Assembly (NCBI GenBank): GCA_015057445.1
Contig: SVEI01000011.1
Span: 1 to 57,705 of the forward strand
Source of the DNA: Lachnospiraceae bacterium
Lineage (GTDB): Bacteria > Bacillota > Clostridia > Lachnospirales > Lachnospiraceae
Direction: 5' to 3'
DNA length: 57,705 bases
Shown: positions 9,521-18,150 of the stretch, one piece after another
Numbering within the stretch: position 1 is the first letter of the stretch
Layout: each line of letters starts with the position of its first letter
Notes under the pieces: generated by a model
Told to the model about the DNA's origin: nothing
Seen by the model: only the letters and a program-made list of their open reading frames with translations
Databases searched by the model: none
Translations under genes and position numbers: made by a program

Positions 9521-10918
9521 TTACCTCTTCTTAGAAAAGTCATCATCCATTTCATATTTTTGTTTATATTGACCTTTTTCTGGAGAAGCCAATCCTTCTC
9601 TCATATTTTGTCTATAATTGGGGTCATTGTCATTAACTACGCCACTATCTATTATTTCATGAACATCTCCATTACTATCCGCGTAATTAAATGACTCTGT
9701 ATTAGCCACCTGCATCTTCGCCTCATCCCATGTATAAGGCTTACTAGATGCATTTTCCCCATTATACTCATCATAATAGTACTGATAATCACTAATCACC
9801 GTACCATCATCATTCCACTCCAAAACATTCCACTGACTTACAAAATCACCATTCCCATCAATTATGAATTCTGAATGAAAATCAGGAGTTAATCTTTTTC
9901 TATTCTGCTCTCTGCCACTATAGTACTCTTCATAAGTGGTAGTAGTTGGAAATTTATTGTGATAACGAGCAGGCTCTGCATCCATCAAATCTCCATTCAA
10001 TCCATTTTCATCAAAAACATATGCCCTCAAAGCATCCTCATCCGTCATACCTTCACCCTTATAGTGTTCTCTTATATATGTAATATTCTGGTAGTCTATA
10101 TAATATCTCAACTGATGTATCTTCTGCACATCTGTTCCATCATAGTCTGCACCTTTCTTTCCATACGAATTAGTCACACAATCCGACAACACATCATAAA
10201 AATCTGCATGTGGCGGCATATTAGGGTCAAATTTAAAATCACCAGTCAACTGTAGCATTCCATTTTCATCAATAGTACCACCCATCTGATCAATTACTAA
10301 ATCTGCCTTTTCTTTATCACTTAATCCTGATGCCTTTAACATATCTGTATATACATCCGAGCCAACCATAGTTGATTCATCATGTATATTACTGATAATT
10401 TCTGAATAATCACTACCATCTGAATCCGCCAAAGCATCATTCAGTTTTTTTACATAGCAGTTTGTAGCCTTAGGATCCCATCCATAGCCTCTTTGAGCCT
10501 CGACTTCCTTTGTTATATCCCTTAGCATATCTAAATATTCTTCATCAGACATTCCATCTGGTTTATGAACTAAGAACATAAGAAATATATCAAAGTCAAA
10601 AGGATTTTCACCCTCAGCCTTTTCCTGGGAATTAATATAGTCCTCCATCTCCCGCAATTCCATTAGCATATTCTCATTATCTTTATAGATATCAATACAT
10701 CTATCAAGCAAATTTAATAACGCTCTGGTTTCATGTTTTTGTCTGTGCAAATCATCCACAATAACATTTAGACTATTTTCCACTCCATAAATTCTTAAGC
10801 TTTTAAGCTCGTCTTGTATTCTCTCTAATTTAATTGCAGAAGAATTCAGCCCATACTCCACTTCTGCAAGGCGATTTACAGCACTATCTAGTTTTGGTAA
10901 ATCTACATAAAAATTCAT
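9521..10918 (-). CDS. Putative T7SS-type effector with helical N-terminus, 465 aa
   Basis: Residues 1-105 look like a long helical hairpin (KLDSAVNRLAEVEYGLNSSA..., DRCIDIYKDNENMLMELREME), as in WXG/LXG-type N-terminal domains. The middle and C-terminal parts are acidic and Tyr-rich, with SEFIIDGNGDFVSQWNV near residue 345. That motif reminds me of the DUF3114 family, but I cannot confirm it. There is no signal peptide. SD AGGGG lies eight bases before the ATG. It sits between the Bat-type operon and a membrane protein coupled to it by two bases. Activity unknown; a toxin role is inferred from layout and the T7SS nearby. Confidence 0.65.
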   Translation of the reverse strand: MNFYVDLPKLDSAVNRLAEVEYGLNSSAIKLERIQDELKSLRIYGVENSLNVIVDDLHRQKHETRALLNLLDRCIDIYKDNENMLMELREMEDYINSQEKAEGENPFDFDIFLMFLVHKPDGMSDEEYLDMLRDITKEVEAQRGYGWDPKATNCYVKKLNDALADSDGSDYSEIISNIHDESTMVGSDVYTDMLKASGLSDKEKADLVIDQMGGTIDENGMLQLTGDFKFDPNMPPHADFYDVLSDCVTNSYGKKGADYDGTDVQKIHQLRYYIDYQNITYIREHYKGEGMTDEDALRAYVFDENGLNGDLMDAEPARYHNKFPTTTTYEEYYSGREQNRKRLTPDFHSEFIIDGNGDFVSQWNVLEWNDDGTVISDYQYYYDEYNGENASSKPYTWDEAKMQVANTESFNYADSNGDVHEIIDSGVVNDNDPNYRQNMREGLASPEKGQYKQKYEMDDDFSKKR

Positions 10919-10949
10919 ATTAATAACCCCTTATCATTATATAGTCATG

Positions 10950-11660
10950 CTACCATATTGTTCCACCATAATCATAATCTGTGTTTATATCAAATTCCTC
11001 ATTTAATTCCATGTTATCTTCTCTTTCCTGCAATGCATCTGCTTGATTTTGCTGAAGAGCTTCGATTATCTCGTCTTCACGAGCATCTTCTTGGTTGGAA
11101 CTGTTATTATTTTGATTATTCTGTGGGTCTTGATTTGATTGACCTGAAGATTGCTTTTGTTGTTCTAATTCCTCAATCATCTTATCAATCTCCTCTTTTA
11201 ATTTTTGAGAAGTATCATTATGACCATCTCCATTATCAGATGCGCACCCCTTATCCATAAGAACTTCCCTTGCTTCTTTTAATTTAGCTATAGACGAATC
11301 TATTTTCTCGGGAGCTGCGTAATCATCTCCCAATCCATATACCATAGAAAGAGCAAGATTAATTCTTACAGAACACTCTTCATCCTGTGACATATCATAT
11401 GTCAAGGCTTCCCTGTACTCTTCTTCAGCTTCTTCATAATCCCCCTGCTGATAATACACATTTCCTGTATTATAATATACAATGTGGGGTTCAAATACAT
11501 TACAGGTTCCAAGTGGCTTGGTGTTAACATCATATTCACCATCATTATATTTAGTTGTAATAATCTGATTGTAGATATAATTAAATGCATACTTGCCAGA
11601 CACTATAAAGCCAAGTATCCAGATTACACCTAGAATATAAACAATACACTTTTTCACCAT
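10950..11660 (-). CDS. Membrane-anchored TPR protein (BatC-like)
   Basis: One N-terminal transmembrane helix (about 5-27) is followed by tetratricopeptide-type helices: YYNTGNVYYQQGDYEEAEEEYREAL near residue 61, then a second repeat. The C-terminal third is low complexity, rich in Gln, Asn and Asp, and ends in an acidic tail. In Bat operons a TPR protein of this size follows the VWA proteins, as here. The gap to the VWA gene is five bases, so it belongs to the same transcript. Its likely role is as a scaffold in the MoxR/VWA complex. Confidence 0.78.
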   Translation of the reverse strand: MVKKCIVYILGVIWILGFIVSGKYAFNYIYNQIITTKYNDGEYDVNTKPLGTCNVFEPHIVYYNTGNVYYQQGDYEEAEEEYREALTYDMSQDEECSVRINLALSMVYGLGDDYAAPEKIDSSIAKLKEAREVLMDKGCASDNGDGHNDTSQKLKEEIDKMIEELEQQKQSSGQSNQDPQNNQNNNSSNQEDAREDEIIEALQQNQADALQEREDNMELNEEFDINTDYDYGGTIW

Positions 11661-11665
11661 TGCAT

Positions 11666-12625
11666 CTACGCCTTTCTAAAGATTTTTCTTCGATAATATA
11701 TAAAATCAATTATCAATAGCACCACAAGAGGTATAATGAAAATATAGTAAAACTCTTTATCTCCCTGTGGCATAACTATATCATTATTCATCTCCATAGG
11801 TCCTATTTCATCTTGTATCCCCTTGATTGTATCATCAATATTGGACTGTTTTGTCATGTGTACATACTCCACACCCAGGTCATCTGCGATAGATTTTAAA
11901 TTATCCTCGTCCAGTTTAGATATGGCCTTAAGTCTGTTGAAATCATCGTCATAATAGTACAGATACTCTGGTTCATCTGTATCACCTGCGTAATACACAG
12001 GTCGCATAGGTCCGCCTTCCTTAGTGCCATACCCAAGTACTGCTCCACCATCAACATATTTATCTAATCCAGAATAGCTTTTTAAAGTTTGCTCACTGGT
12101 ATCTTCTCCGTCAGTAATAAAGAATACTATCTGATAGGTTTCTCTTTCCTTATCTAAAAGCTTCTCCATCTCACCCATTATATCATTTAGGGTAGTTCCT
12201 CTTGCATACAGCTGTCCCTGACCATTTAATATTCCTATTGTCTGCTTTGTTATGGTCACATCTGAAGTGTATGGTGTCCTAAGGTCTACCTTATTGTCAA
12301 AGCTCACAACCGAGAATGACGCTCCAGGAAACTGGTCTATTATGTACTCACAGTCCTTCTTAACTGCATCTAATCTCTTGCCATCACCATTATAATCTTC
12401 TGCAATCATACTTATAGTATTATCACAGACAAATAACACATCTACATCCACCGCACCTTCTATATGATCAGTTCCAGGTATAGTGAAGCGAAGATTTATG
12501 ACAAACAAAAGCACTACGATTATTATCTGCCTTATAAAGTCAAATGTTCCTTTTCTTTTCATCACCAAAAAGAGCACACATATTATAGCCATAGCCCAGA
12601 TTGGTATTATTGGATTTATTATCAT
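11666..12625 (-). CDS. VWA-domain membrane protein (BatB-like)
   Basis: Two N-terminal hydrophobic segments, then a von Willebrand factor A domain whose metal site reads DNTIS (about residue 90) in place of the usual DxSxS, with ITDGEDTS further on. A C-terminal transmembrane helix precedes a short basic tail. The topology matches BatA/BatB proteins, which present a VWA domain at the membrane and work with MoxR ATPases. The start overlaps the stop of the next VWA gene by four bases (ATGA), indicating coupled translation. Confidence 0.85.
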   Translation of the reverse strand: MIINPIIPIWAMAIICVLFLVMKRKGTFDFIRQIIIVVLLFVINLRFTIPGTDHIEGAVDVDVLFVCDNTISMIAEDYNGDGKRLDAVKKDCEYIIDQFPGASFSVVSFDNKVDLRTPYTSDVTITKQTIGILNGQGQLYARGTTLNDIMGEMEKLLDKERETYQIVFFITDGEDTSEQTLKSYSGLDKYVDGGAVLGYGTKEGGPMRPVYYAGDTDEPEYLYYYDDDFNRLKAISKLDEDNLKSIADDLGVEYVHMTKQSNIDDTIKGIQDEIGPMEMNNDIVMPQGDKEFYYIFIIPLVVLLIIDFIYYRRKIFRKA

Positions 12626-13653
12626 AATTTTACCTTCCTACTAATAACAAAATAAACTCCCAAAACTGCAACTAATACTATAAACAACGCCTGTGGCTGG
12701 TCGTAAAACAAAAGCTTTGTCTCCACAATTACAGATGCTTCTGTCTTCTTGATTTCTTTTACCAAATCATCAAATGCACCAGGTGTAGTATTTCTATAAT
12801 ACTTTCCGCCAGTTTTTTCTATATTACTCTTAAAGCTTTCCTCATCAACCGCATTCTCAGGTGCAATAGCAAACACCTTAACATTATGCTTCTTACACAA
12901 ATCTGTAGCTTCATCAACGGTTACCAAAGGAGTACCATTTAGCTCATTATCAGTAGTAAATATAATGAGTCTTGTTCTGTCTGGATCTTCCTCCATATCT
13001 GGAAAACTGTACAGGCATGACGCCAATCCATCTCCTATAAAGGAACTACCCTCATCACTAAGTGTACCTTCATATTTGTAATTATAGAGGTCGTAATCGA
13101 TATTTGCCACGTCTTCGTATGTGTAATTACCATCTCCATAATAGTAATCGTACATAATAAAACTTTCCTCGAAAGATGCCTCTAAATTATCAATTATTTC
13201 AAGAACATACTCATAATCTGTGGTCAGTGGTACCATCAACACAGACTTTGCGTTAAATATAGATATTCCTACTCTTTCCCCCTCTAAATCCTTAATTACC
13301 CCTCTTATCTCATCACACATAGCCAAATTCAGTTCATCAACAGAGCTTGAAATATCCATACAGAGGAATATATCTCTGTTTCTGTTCTCTCTTGTGATTG
13401 TCTCGATTTTTGAAGGACGAGCCATAAGTACAAAGCTTACGCCTATGGCAACAAGTAAAAATAACAATGCCACAGCAGAGAAAATCTTATATCTATTCAT
13501 AAGCTTTTTGTACAAATCAGTTTCTTCTATAAATCCTGTATTGGCCACCTTATTACCCTTGGTGAACTTGTCCCTTCGCTTAAATCCCAAAAAAGGAAGT
13601 ATAAGCACTACAGGTATGCCAATATACAACATCCAGGGAAATACTAACTCCAT
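12622..13653 (-). CDS. VWA-domain membrane protein (BatA-like)
   Basis: An N-terminal transmembrane pair is followed by an aerotolerance-regulator type linker (KRRDKFTKGNKVANTGFIEETDLYKKL region), a VWA domain with the canonical MIDAS DISSS near residue 100, and IIFTTDNELNG. A C-terminal helix ends in a basic tail. It is the classical BatA position: after DUF58 and a small membrane protein, before a second VWA gene. Overlaps at both ends show a tightly coupled operon. Confidence 0.88.
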   Translation of the reverse strand: MELVFPWMLYIGIPVVLILPFLGFKRRDKFTKGNKVANTGFIEETDLYKKLMNRYKIFSAVALLFLLVAIGVSFVLMARPSKIETITRENRNRDIFLCMDISSSVDELNLAMCDEIRGVIKDLEGERVGISIFNAKSVLMVPLTTDYEYVLEIIDNLEASFEESFIMYDYYYGDGNYTYEDVANIDYDLYNYKYEGTLSDEGSSFIGDGLASCLYSFPDMEEDPDRTRLIIFTTDNELNGTPLVTVDEATDLCKKHNVKVFAIAPENAVDEESFKSNIEKTGGKYYRNTTPGAFDDLVKEIKKTEASVIVETKLLFYDQPQALFIVLVAVLGVYFVISRKVKL

Positions 13654-14144
13654 TCCGCAATTACCTTCCTTGCCTTATTAATCGATTCATATACATTTCC
13701 TACATTTTCAGCAGCAAACTCTGGAACATAGCACTCTGCTATTAGATAATACAGATTAGGTATATTTACCCTTCCGATTTCTTCTAGGGTGTAGTTCTGT
13801 ACTTTAATGCCTGTAGCATCATATACAAAATGCCTTATCACCTTGCTGAGTTCCTGATACGCTTCTCTATCGGTTATCTTGTTTGCATATCTCTTCTGCT
13901 CTATATTAATCAACATGTTATTATACTTAGTCTTAATATGCTCCAACTTGTGTGGCTTTGGAGTATGTATTATTGCCCCTTCACCCTTGTTCTTTTTATT
14001 GCGTTTTGCTATTAACATCACTGCAATGAAAACCAACAATGCTACAAGCAGTAAAATCGCAATAACAAGACCTATAGATGAATAAGCCATCATACCCTCT
14101 AATTCAACAGTAATTGGAATCCCTGTATTACCGGCTGTTTGCAT
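13644..14144 (-). CDS. Small membrane protein of the MoxR/VWA operon (DUF4381-like position)
   Basis: 166 residues: a short outer N-terminus, one strong transmembrane helix (about 24-48), a Lys-rich segment and a helical cytoplasmic domain with DREAYQELSKVIRHFVYDATG. The helix-plus-helical-domain shape and the place between DUF58 and VWA genes match the DUF4381-type component of such operons. It overlaps its upstream neighbour by 17 bases and its downstream neighbour by 10. The SD AGGGGG precedes the ATG by about eight bases. Confidence 0.72.
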   Translation of the reverse strand: MQTAGNTGIPITVELEGMMAYSSIGLVIAILLLVALLVFIAVMLIAKRNKKNKGEGAIIHTPKPHKLEHIKTKYNNMLINIEQKRYANKITDREAYQELSKVIRHFVYDATGIKVQNYTLEEIGRVNIPNLYYLIAECYVPEFAAENVGNVYESINKARKVIAEWS

Positions 14145-15003
14145 GCTTATGTCCCCCTAACAATTCTGTTATCTTGTCTACTATATCTTCCTCTGAATCC
14201 ACCTGGGTGGTTACTATTTTATATTTTGACAATTTCTTCTCATTATGTTCCAGTAAGGCCTTTTTAGCTTGGTGCTCCATAGCCTTTAATTCCTTGTTAT
14301 CAGCAATAAAATCAGGAACATACTGATCTTTTTCAACACTGTAAGCATTCTTCTCTGTTATATCTGCATCACTAATATTTATAAACAACACATCATGCTG
14401 ATAAGTAAGCTTCTTGATTGTGTCATCACTTACTGTGCTCATACCCTTATCATCCGTTATAACAAAAACTATCATTTTTCTATTGATATATCGAATGATA
14501 TACTGCAGACTTTTCTCTATGTCTCCCATATATCCTTCAAAATCCTCCTTACCATACTCAGTAAGAATTCTTTCGATATTCATAGTACCAGTTTTTAGAG
14601 GATAATACTGTATAAGTCCACTTCTATTATATATGGCTCCAACATTATCACCATTAAGTCCTGCAAGATAAGCAACAGTTCCGCCAGCATTTAGAGCGAC
14701 CTTATGTTTTGACTCCAATGCCTTAGTTACAGCAGTCATATTTTTGCCCGAATCAAACACAAGCATTATATTGTGTTTCTTCTCAGCAATATAACGTTTA
14801 ACCAGCACCTTTCCACTTCGAGACGAAGCTTTCCAGTCTATATCTCTTATACTATCCCCAGGTATATATTCTCTAAGATTTTCAAAATCCAAACCATTAC
14901 CCTGATAGATTGACTTGTATGAACCATCAAATACATTGCTACTTTTTTTGCTAGCATATATTCCCACTCTGGTTCTTATCTGTGCTACATAATTATTTAT
15001 CAT
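14128..15003 (-). CDS. DUF58 protein of the MoxR/VWA operon
   Basis: The DUF58 signature is clear: GNGLDFENLREYIPGDSIRDIDWKAS with SGKVLVKRYIAEK near residues 35-75. It is followed by a VWA-like fold with MLVFDSGKNM in place of a full MIDAS. No membrane segment is seen, unlike many DUF58 proteins. It overlaps the MoxR stop by four bases. The family is thought to be a soluble or membrane partner of MoxR ATPases in metal-dependent remodelling of target proteins. Confidence 0.88.
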   Translation of the reverse strand: MINNYVAQIRTRVGIYASKKSSNVFDGSYKSIYQGNGLDFENLREYIPGDSIRDIDWKASSRSGKVLVKRYIAEKKHNIMLVFDSGKNMTAVTKALESKHKVALNAGGTVAYLAGLNGDNVGAIYNRSGLIQYYPLKTGTMNIERILTEYGKEDFEGYMGDIEKSLQYIIRYINRKMIVFVITDDKGMSTVSDDTIKKLTYQHDVLFINISDADITEKNAYSVEKDQYVPDFIADNKELKAMEHQAKKALLEHNEKKLSKYKIVTTQVDSEEDIVDKITELLGGHKHANSR

Positions 15004-15992
15004 GGTGTCTGCACTGCTCCTACTATTGCATTAATAATCTGTTCCTCAGTTACTCCATCAGCTATAGCTGCGTAATTTAGTGTTATTCTATGTCTAAGAA
15101 CACTGTGAATCAGCGCCTTTACATCATCTGGTATCACATAATGTCTTCCTCTAATTAAAGCCATGGCCTTAGACACCTCCATTAACGCTATTGCACCTCT
15201 TGTACTAGCTCCCATAGTGATATACTGTGCTAACTCTGGGGCAATAAAATTCTGTGGATGTCTTGTTGCATTAATAATCATAATAATATATTTTTTAACT
15301 GCAGCATCTATATACACCTTGTCAGTAAGCTCCTGCAAGAACTTAATGTCCTTTAAGGTTACAACTGAGCTTTGGTCTGCAAATACATTTTTCTCAATTC
15401 TATTAAGGATTTCAAGCTCCTCATCCATACTTGGATAAGTAAGCTTCTCTTTCAGCAGGAATCTATCTAACTGTGCCTCCGCCAAGAGATATGTACCCTC
15501 CTGCTCAATAGGGTTTTGTGTGGCAACTACCATAAATATTTCTGGCATATCATATGCCTCGTTACCGATTGTCACCTGATGCTCCTGCATTACCTCGAGC
15601 ATGGCACTTTGAGTTTTTGCACTAGATCTATTTATCTCATCCAAAAGTACAAAGTTGGCATATACTGGTCCTAGCTTTGTATCAAATGAATTAGTAGTAT
15701 AATTCAAAATCTGAGTTCCTATAATATCACTAGGAAGCAAGTCTGGTGTACACTGAATTCTGGAAAATTTACCATTAACAGCCTCTGTTATAGTTTTTGC
15801 TGCTGTGGTCTTTGCAAGACCTGGTACAGACTCAAGAAGAATGTGTCCATTACACATCATAGACACCAAAAGAGATGTTCCAAGTTGGTACTGACCTACC
15901 ATCTTTGAAAAATAATAATTGTTAATTTTCATTACAATAGCTTTTGATTGCTCCAGCTCCTGCTGATTAATTCCTACATAATTGTTATCCAT
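15000..15992 (-). CDS. MoxR-family AAA+ ATPase
   Basis: Walker A is SVPGLAKT (about residue 54), Walker B LLDEINRSSAKTQSAMLEVMQE, and the sensor 1 region VATQNPIEQEGTYLLAEAQLDRF; the arginine-rich lid follows. This is a standard 330-residue MoxR chaperone-like ATPase. I chose the ATG at 15992 because GGAGG lies five bases upstream; the longer GTG frame to 16004 runs through that SD. It heads a six-gene operon (to about 10950) whose members overlap or nearly touch. A sigma-A-like promoter lies at 16044-16072. The same 16-base 5' leader motif precedes the T7SS lipase gene, hinting at shared control. Confidence 0.92.
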   Translation of the reverse strand: MDNNYVGINQQELEQSKAIVMKINNYYFSKMVGQYQLGTSLLVSMMCNGHILLESVPGLAKTTAAKTITEAVNGKFSRIQCTPDLLPSDIIGTQILNYTTNSFDTKLGPVYANFVLLDEINRSSAKTQSAMLEVMQEHQVTIGNEAYDMPEIFMVVATQNPIEQEGTYLLAEAQLDRFLLKEKLTYPSMDEELEILNRIEKNVFADQSSVVTLKDIKFLQELTDKVYIDAAVKKYIIMIINATRHPQNFIAPELAQYITMGASTRGAIALMEVSKAMALIRGRHYVIPDDVKALIHSVLRHRITLNYAAIADGVTEEQIINAIVGAVQTP

Positions 15993-16015
15993 AGTAACCT
16001 CCACTTATTTATATG

Positions 16016-16031
16016 ATTAATATTTTCAAAC
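16016..16031 (-). repeat. 16-bp leader motif, copy 1
   Basis: ATTAATATTTTCAAAC (plus-strand reading) is identical to 17958-17973. Both copies lie in the 5' untranslated leader about 20-25 bases upstream of the start codon, here that of the MoxR gene. Confidence 0.6.
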
Positions 16032-16043
16032 TCACATATATAA

Positions 16044-16072
16044 AATATATAATAATATGCGTATGATTTCAA
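16044..16072 (-). promoter_or_regulatory. Sigma-A-like promoter of the MoxR/VWA operon
   Basis: On the minus strand TTGAAA (16067-16072) and TATATT (16044-16049) are separated by 17 bases, 52 bases ahead of the MoxR start codon. No LytTR-type repeat is seen upstream. Confidence 0.65.
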
Positions 16073-16155
16073 GTATTGCAGCCTCCCTTTGCCACATATT
16101 TATTATACGAGTCACGCATATATTTTTATGGTTTTTCAATAGAAATATTTAACAT

Positions 16156-16196
16156 AAAAATGGCGACAGCCAAAGCCTTTGACCATCACCATTTTT
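16156..16196. terminator. Terminator after the lipase gene
   Basis: Arms AAAAATGGCG (16156-16165) and CACCATTTTT (16187-16196) pair with one mismatch and give U-runs on both strands. It separates the lipase transcript from the MoxR promoter. Confidence 0.7.
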
Positions 16197-16223
16197 TCTT
16201 ATACACAGTTAATTATATCTCAT

Positions 16224-17939
16224 CTACATAGCTGCTAACTTAGATTCATTTTGAACATAAACATTCTTGATATTATCAAGACAAGATGCCAATTCGTTAC
16301 ACTCACCAGACTCCTGTTTGATTTCAAACTTAATTCTATCTAATGACTTGTTGATAAAATGTCCAGCAGGTCCAAGTCCAGTAACATTCTCTGGTACCTT
16401 GTTACTTGCTGACGATAACAAAGCATGTGCCTCTCTAAGATTAGCAACAGCTCTATCCATCTCCTTCGGAGATACCTCAAATGCCTGAATTCCAAGTGCG
16501 GATACTATACCATTAGCAATATCAGTAATGGTATCTATTGCATTATTCATTGCATCCTTTGCAGCATCTACGATAGTATCTATAATTCCAGGCTCATCCG
16601 AAACCTCTCGATCACTTCCATCCTTAACATCAATGTCATATCTATCCTCTGCCGCATTAGATATCAGCTTCAGTACATCTCTTATCTGATCCTCAGTAAG
16701 ATCAATTCCCTTGCTCTTAAGAAATTCGTCAATCTTATCTATAGCCCCGTCTGGAAGGTGATCTATCACAAATCCCGCAACGCTCCATAGCCATTCCTGA
16801 TCAATCAACCATTCAGCTGCATCAACCACACCTACTAAGTCACCAGCACCCATATCTTCTAAGCTATCTTTTAGCTTATCAAACATCTCAGGATTTTCCT
16901 CTGCATACTCCAAGATATAACCCAAAAGATAACCAGCTGTATCAATATTATCCGGATCAGTTAGTAAGTCAACAAAGAAATCCTTATCTTCTTTTCCAAA
17001 ATATCCCTGCACCAAATCTCCGATTAGATTTAATGCTTCAGCCTTCTCACCATCACTCATAGATCTTAAATATCCATTAAGCAAATCGTCAGCAACTTCC
17101 ATAGCATAAGCCTGACCGTCCTCATTAACAGTCATAGTTATATTGCCATTTTCATCTACCTGGAAAAAGCTATTTGGAGCATGATATTGTAACACTCCAT
17201 CTATATTCTGAGCTTCATAAAATGTTGTATCTCCCACATCATTAAGCAACAAATTAACAAAGTCAGCATCAACATTATGGTTCTCAATCAAGTCCTGTCT
17301 TGCCAGAATCTCATCACCATATCTCTCAAAAAACTCATCAGAAAATCCCTGTCCATCAAAAGACAAGCATCGATCTACTTCATCCTCACTTAAAAGAGTT
17401 ATGTACTTTGCTTTATTACCACCCTTAGAATGACCAGTTACAGTTATATCATAGTTTTCCAAACCATATTCATCATATATACTTTCATACCATTCTAATG
17501 CATTTTCCTGTTGTGCTGTAGAAACTCCGTCCTCTGCACTAGTCGCTCCACCACCAGTAAAATTATCTTTCCACTCTTGTTCAGCAGTTCCTCTGAATGC
17601 AACAATAGCCTCACCAGTACTATCATTAATCAACAGCACACTTCTTCCACCACCACCATCAGCGGAGTTATCAGTATGTGTTTCTGCAATTCTGATATTC
17701 ATAAGTTCATCATTAGCCTGAATTGCACTTATAGTTTCTTTCCAATCGGCTCCTGTCATCTCTGAACCATACATATGTGAATCTTTTAACGAATCAACAT
17801 CAACTGTTTCTAGCCACTCTCCCACTGTCATATTTTTATTATCATCACTTACAAAACTACTTCCTTCAATATCATTGAAATAAGTTAAGTTTTCTAATAA
17901 GAGTACCTCTTCTGTTGTCAACATATCACCTAATGCCAT
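16224..17939 (-). CDS. Putative T7SS-secreted lipase, TslA-like (N-terminal alpha/beta hydrolase, C-terminal helical domain)
   Basis: The N-terminal 260 residues form an alpha/beta-hydrolase of the Mbeg1/DUF2974 lipase type: AIVAFRGT near 111-117, nucleophile elbow GHSKGGNKA (Ser171), SFDGQGF (Asp195) and YHAPNSFF (His253) as candidate catalytic residues. A long acidic helical middle follows, and the last 80 residues form a WXG/LXG-like helical hairpin (MDRAVANLREAHALLSSA, then NVYVQNESKLAAM). This enzyme-first, secretion-domain-last order is that of the S. aureus T7SS lipase TslA. There is no signal peptide. I prefer the ATG at 17939 (GGAGG six bases upstream) over the 20-codon longer frame. 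It has its own promoter with LytTR-type repeats (18027-18059) and a lipoprotein gene just upstream. Confidence 0.82.
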   Translation of the reverse strand: MALGDMLTTEEVLLLENLTYFNDIEGSSFVSDDNKNMTVGEWLETVDVDSLKDSHMYGSEMTGADWKETISAIQANDELMNIRIAETHTDNSADGGGGRSVLLINDSTGEAIVAFRGTAEQEWKDNFTGGGATSAEDGVSTAQQENALEWYESIYDEYGLENYDITVTGHSKGGNKAKYITLLSEDEVDRCLSFDGQGFSDEFFERYGDEILARQDLIENHNVDADFVNLLLNDVGDTTFYEAQNIDGVLQYHAPNSFFQVDENGNITMTVNEDGQAYAMEVADDLLNGYLRSMSDGEKAEALNLIGDLVQGYFGKEDKDFFVDLLTDPDNIDTAGYLLGYILEYAEENPEMFDKLKDSLEDMGAGDLVGVVDAAEWLIDQEWLWSVAGFVIDHLPDGAIDKIDEFLKSKGIDLTEDQIRDVLKLISNAAEDRYDIDVKDGSDREVSDEPGIIDTIVDAAKDAMNNAIDTITDIANGIVSALGIQAFEVSPKEMDRAVANLREAHALLSSASNKVPENVTGLGPAGHFINKSLDRIKFEIKQESGECNELASCLDNIKNVYVQNESKLAAM

Positions 17940-17957
17940 ATTAAACCTCCATATATA

Positions 17958-17973
17958 ATTAATATTTTCAAAC
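17958..17973 (-). repeat. 16-bp leader motif, copy 2
   Basis: Identical to 16016-16031. It lies between the -10 box of the lipase promoter and its SD. Confidence 0.6.
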
Positions 17974-17986
17974 CCATTTTTACAAT

Positions 17987-18059
17987 AGTATACTACCACA
18001 TAAGTTGGTTGATTTTTTTATTCTCCGACCAATAACCATTTTTTCACGACCAATAACCA
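17987..18059 (-). promoter_or_regulatory. LytTR-type operator and promoter of the lipase gene (site 1)
   Basis: On the minus strand TGGTTATTGGTC occurs twice (18048-18059 and 18027-18038), separated by GTGAAAAAA, so the period is exactly 21 bp, two helical turns. The -10 box TATACT (17987-17992) lies 34 bases downstream and the lipase ATG 88 bases from the repeat edge. No good -35 is visible, as expected for an activated promoter. LytTR-family proteins bind such paired direct repeats; the regulator at 23283-23990 is the likely ligand. Confidence 0.75.
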
Positions 18060-18065
18060 CCCATC

Positions 18066-18101
18066 AAAAAACCCTCTCTGCTACTGTTGTAGCAAAGAGG
18101 G
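18066..18101 (-). terminator. Strong terminator after the lipoprotein gene
   Basis: CCCTCT-C-TGCTAC with GTAGCA-A-AGAGGG forms a long stem with one mismatch and a TGTT loop, followed on the minus strand by TTTTTT. It abuts the lipase operator, isolating the lipase from the upstream operon. Confidence 0.9.
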
Positions 18102-18150
18102 CACTTACCTGACTTTGGTCAAACAATTGGTAAAACCAACTATGTCAGTA

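Noticed and set aside
13220-13681. Plus-strand frame of 153 aa
   Set aside because: It lies wholly opposite the BatA-like VWA gene, whose domain motifs are clear; no SD and no family.
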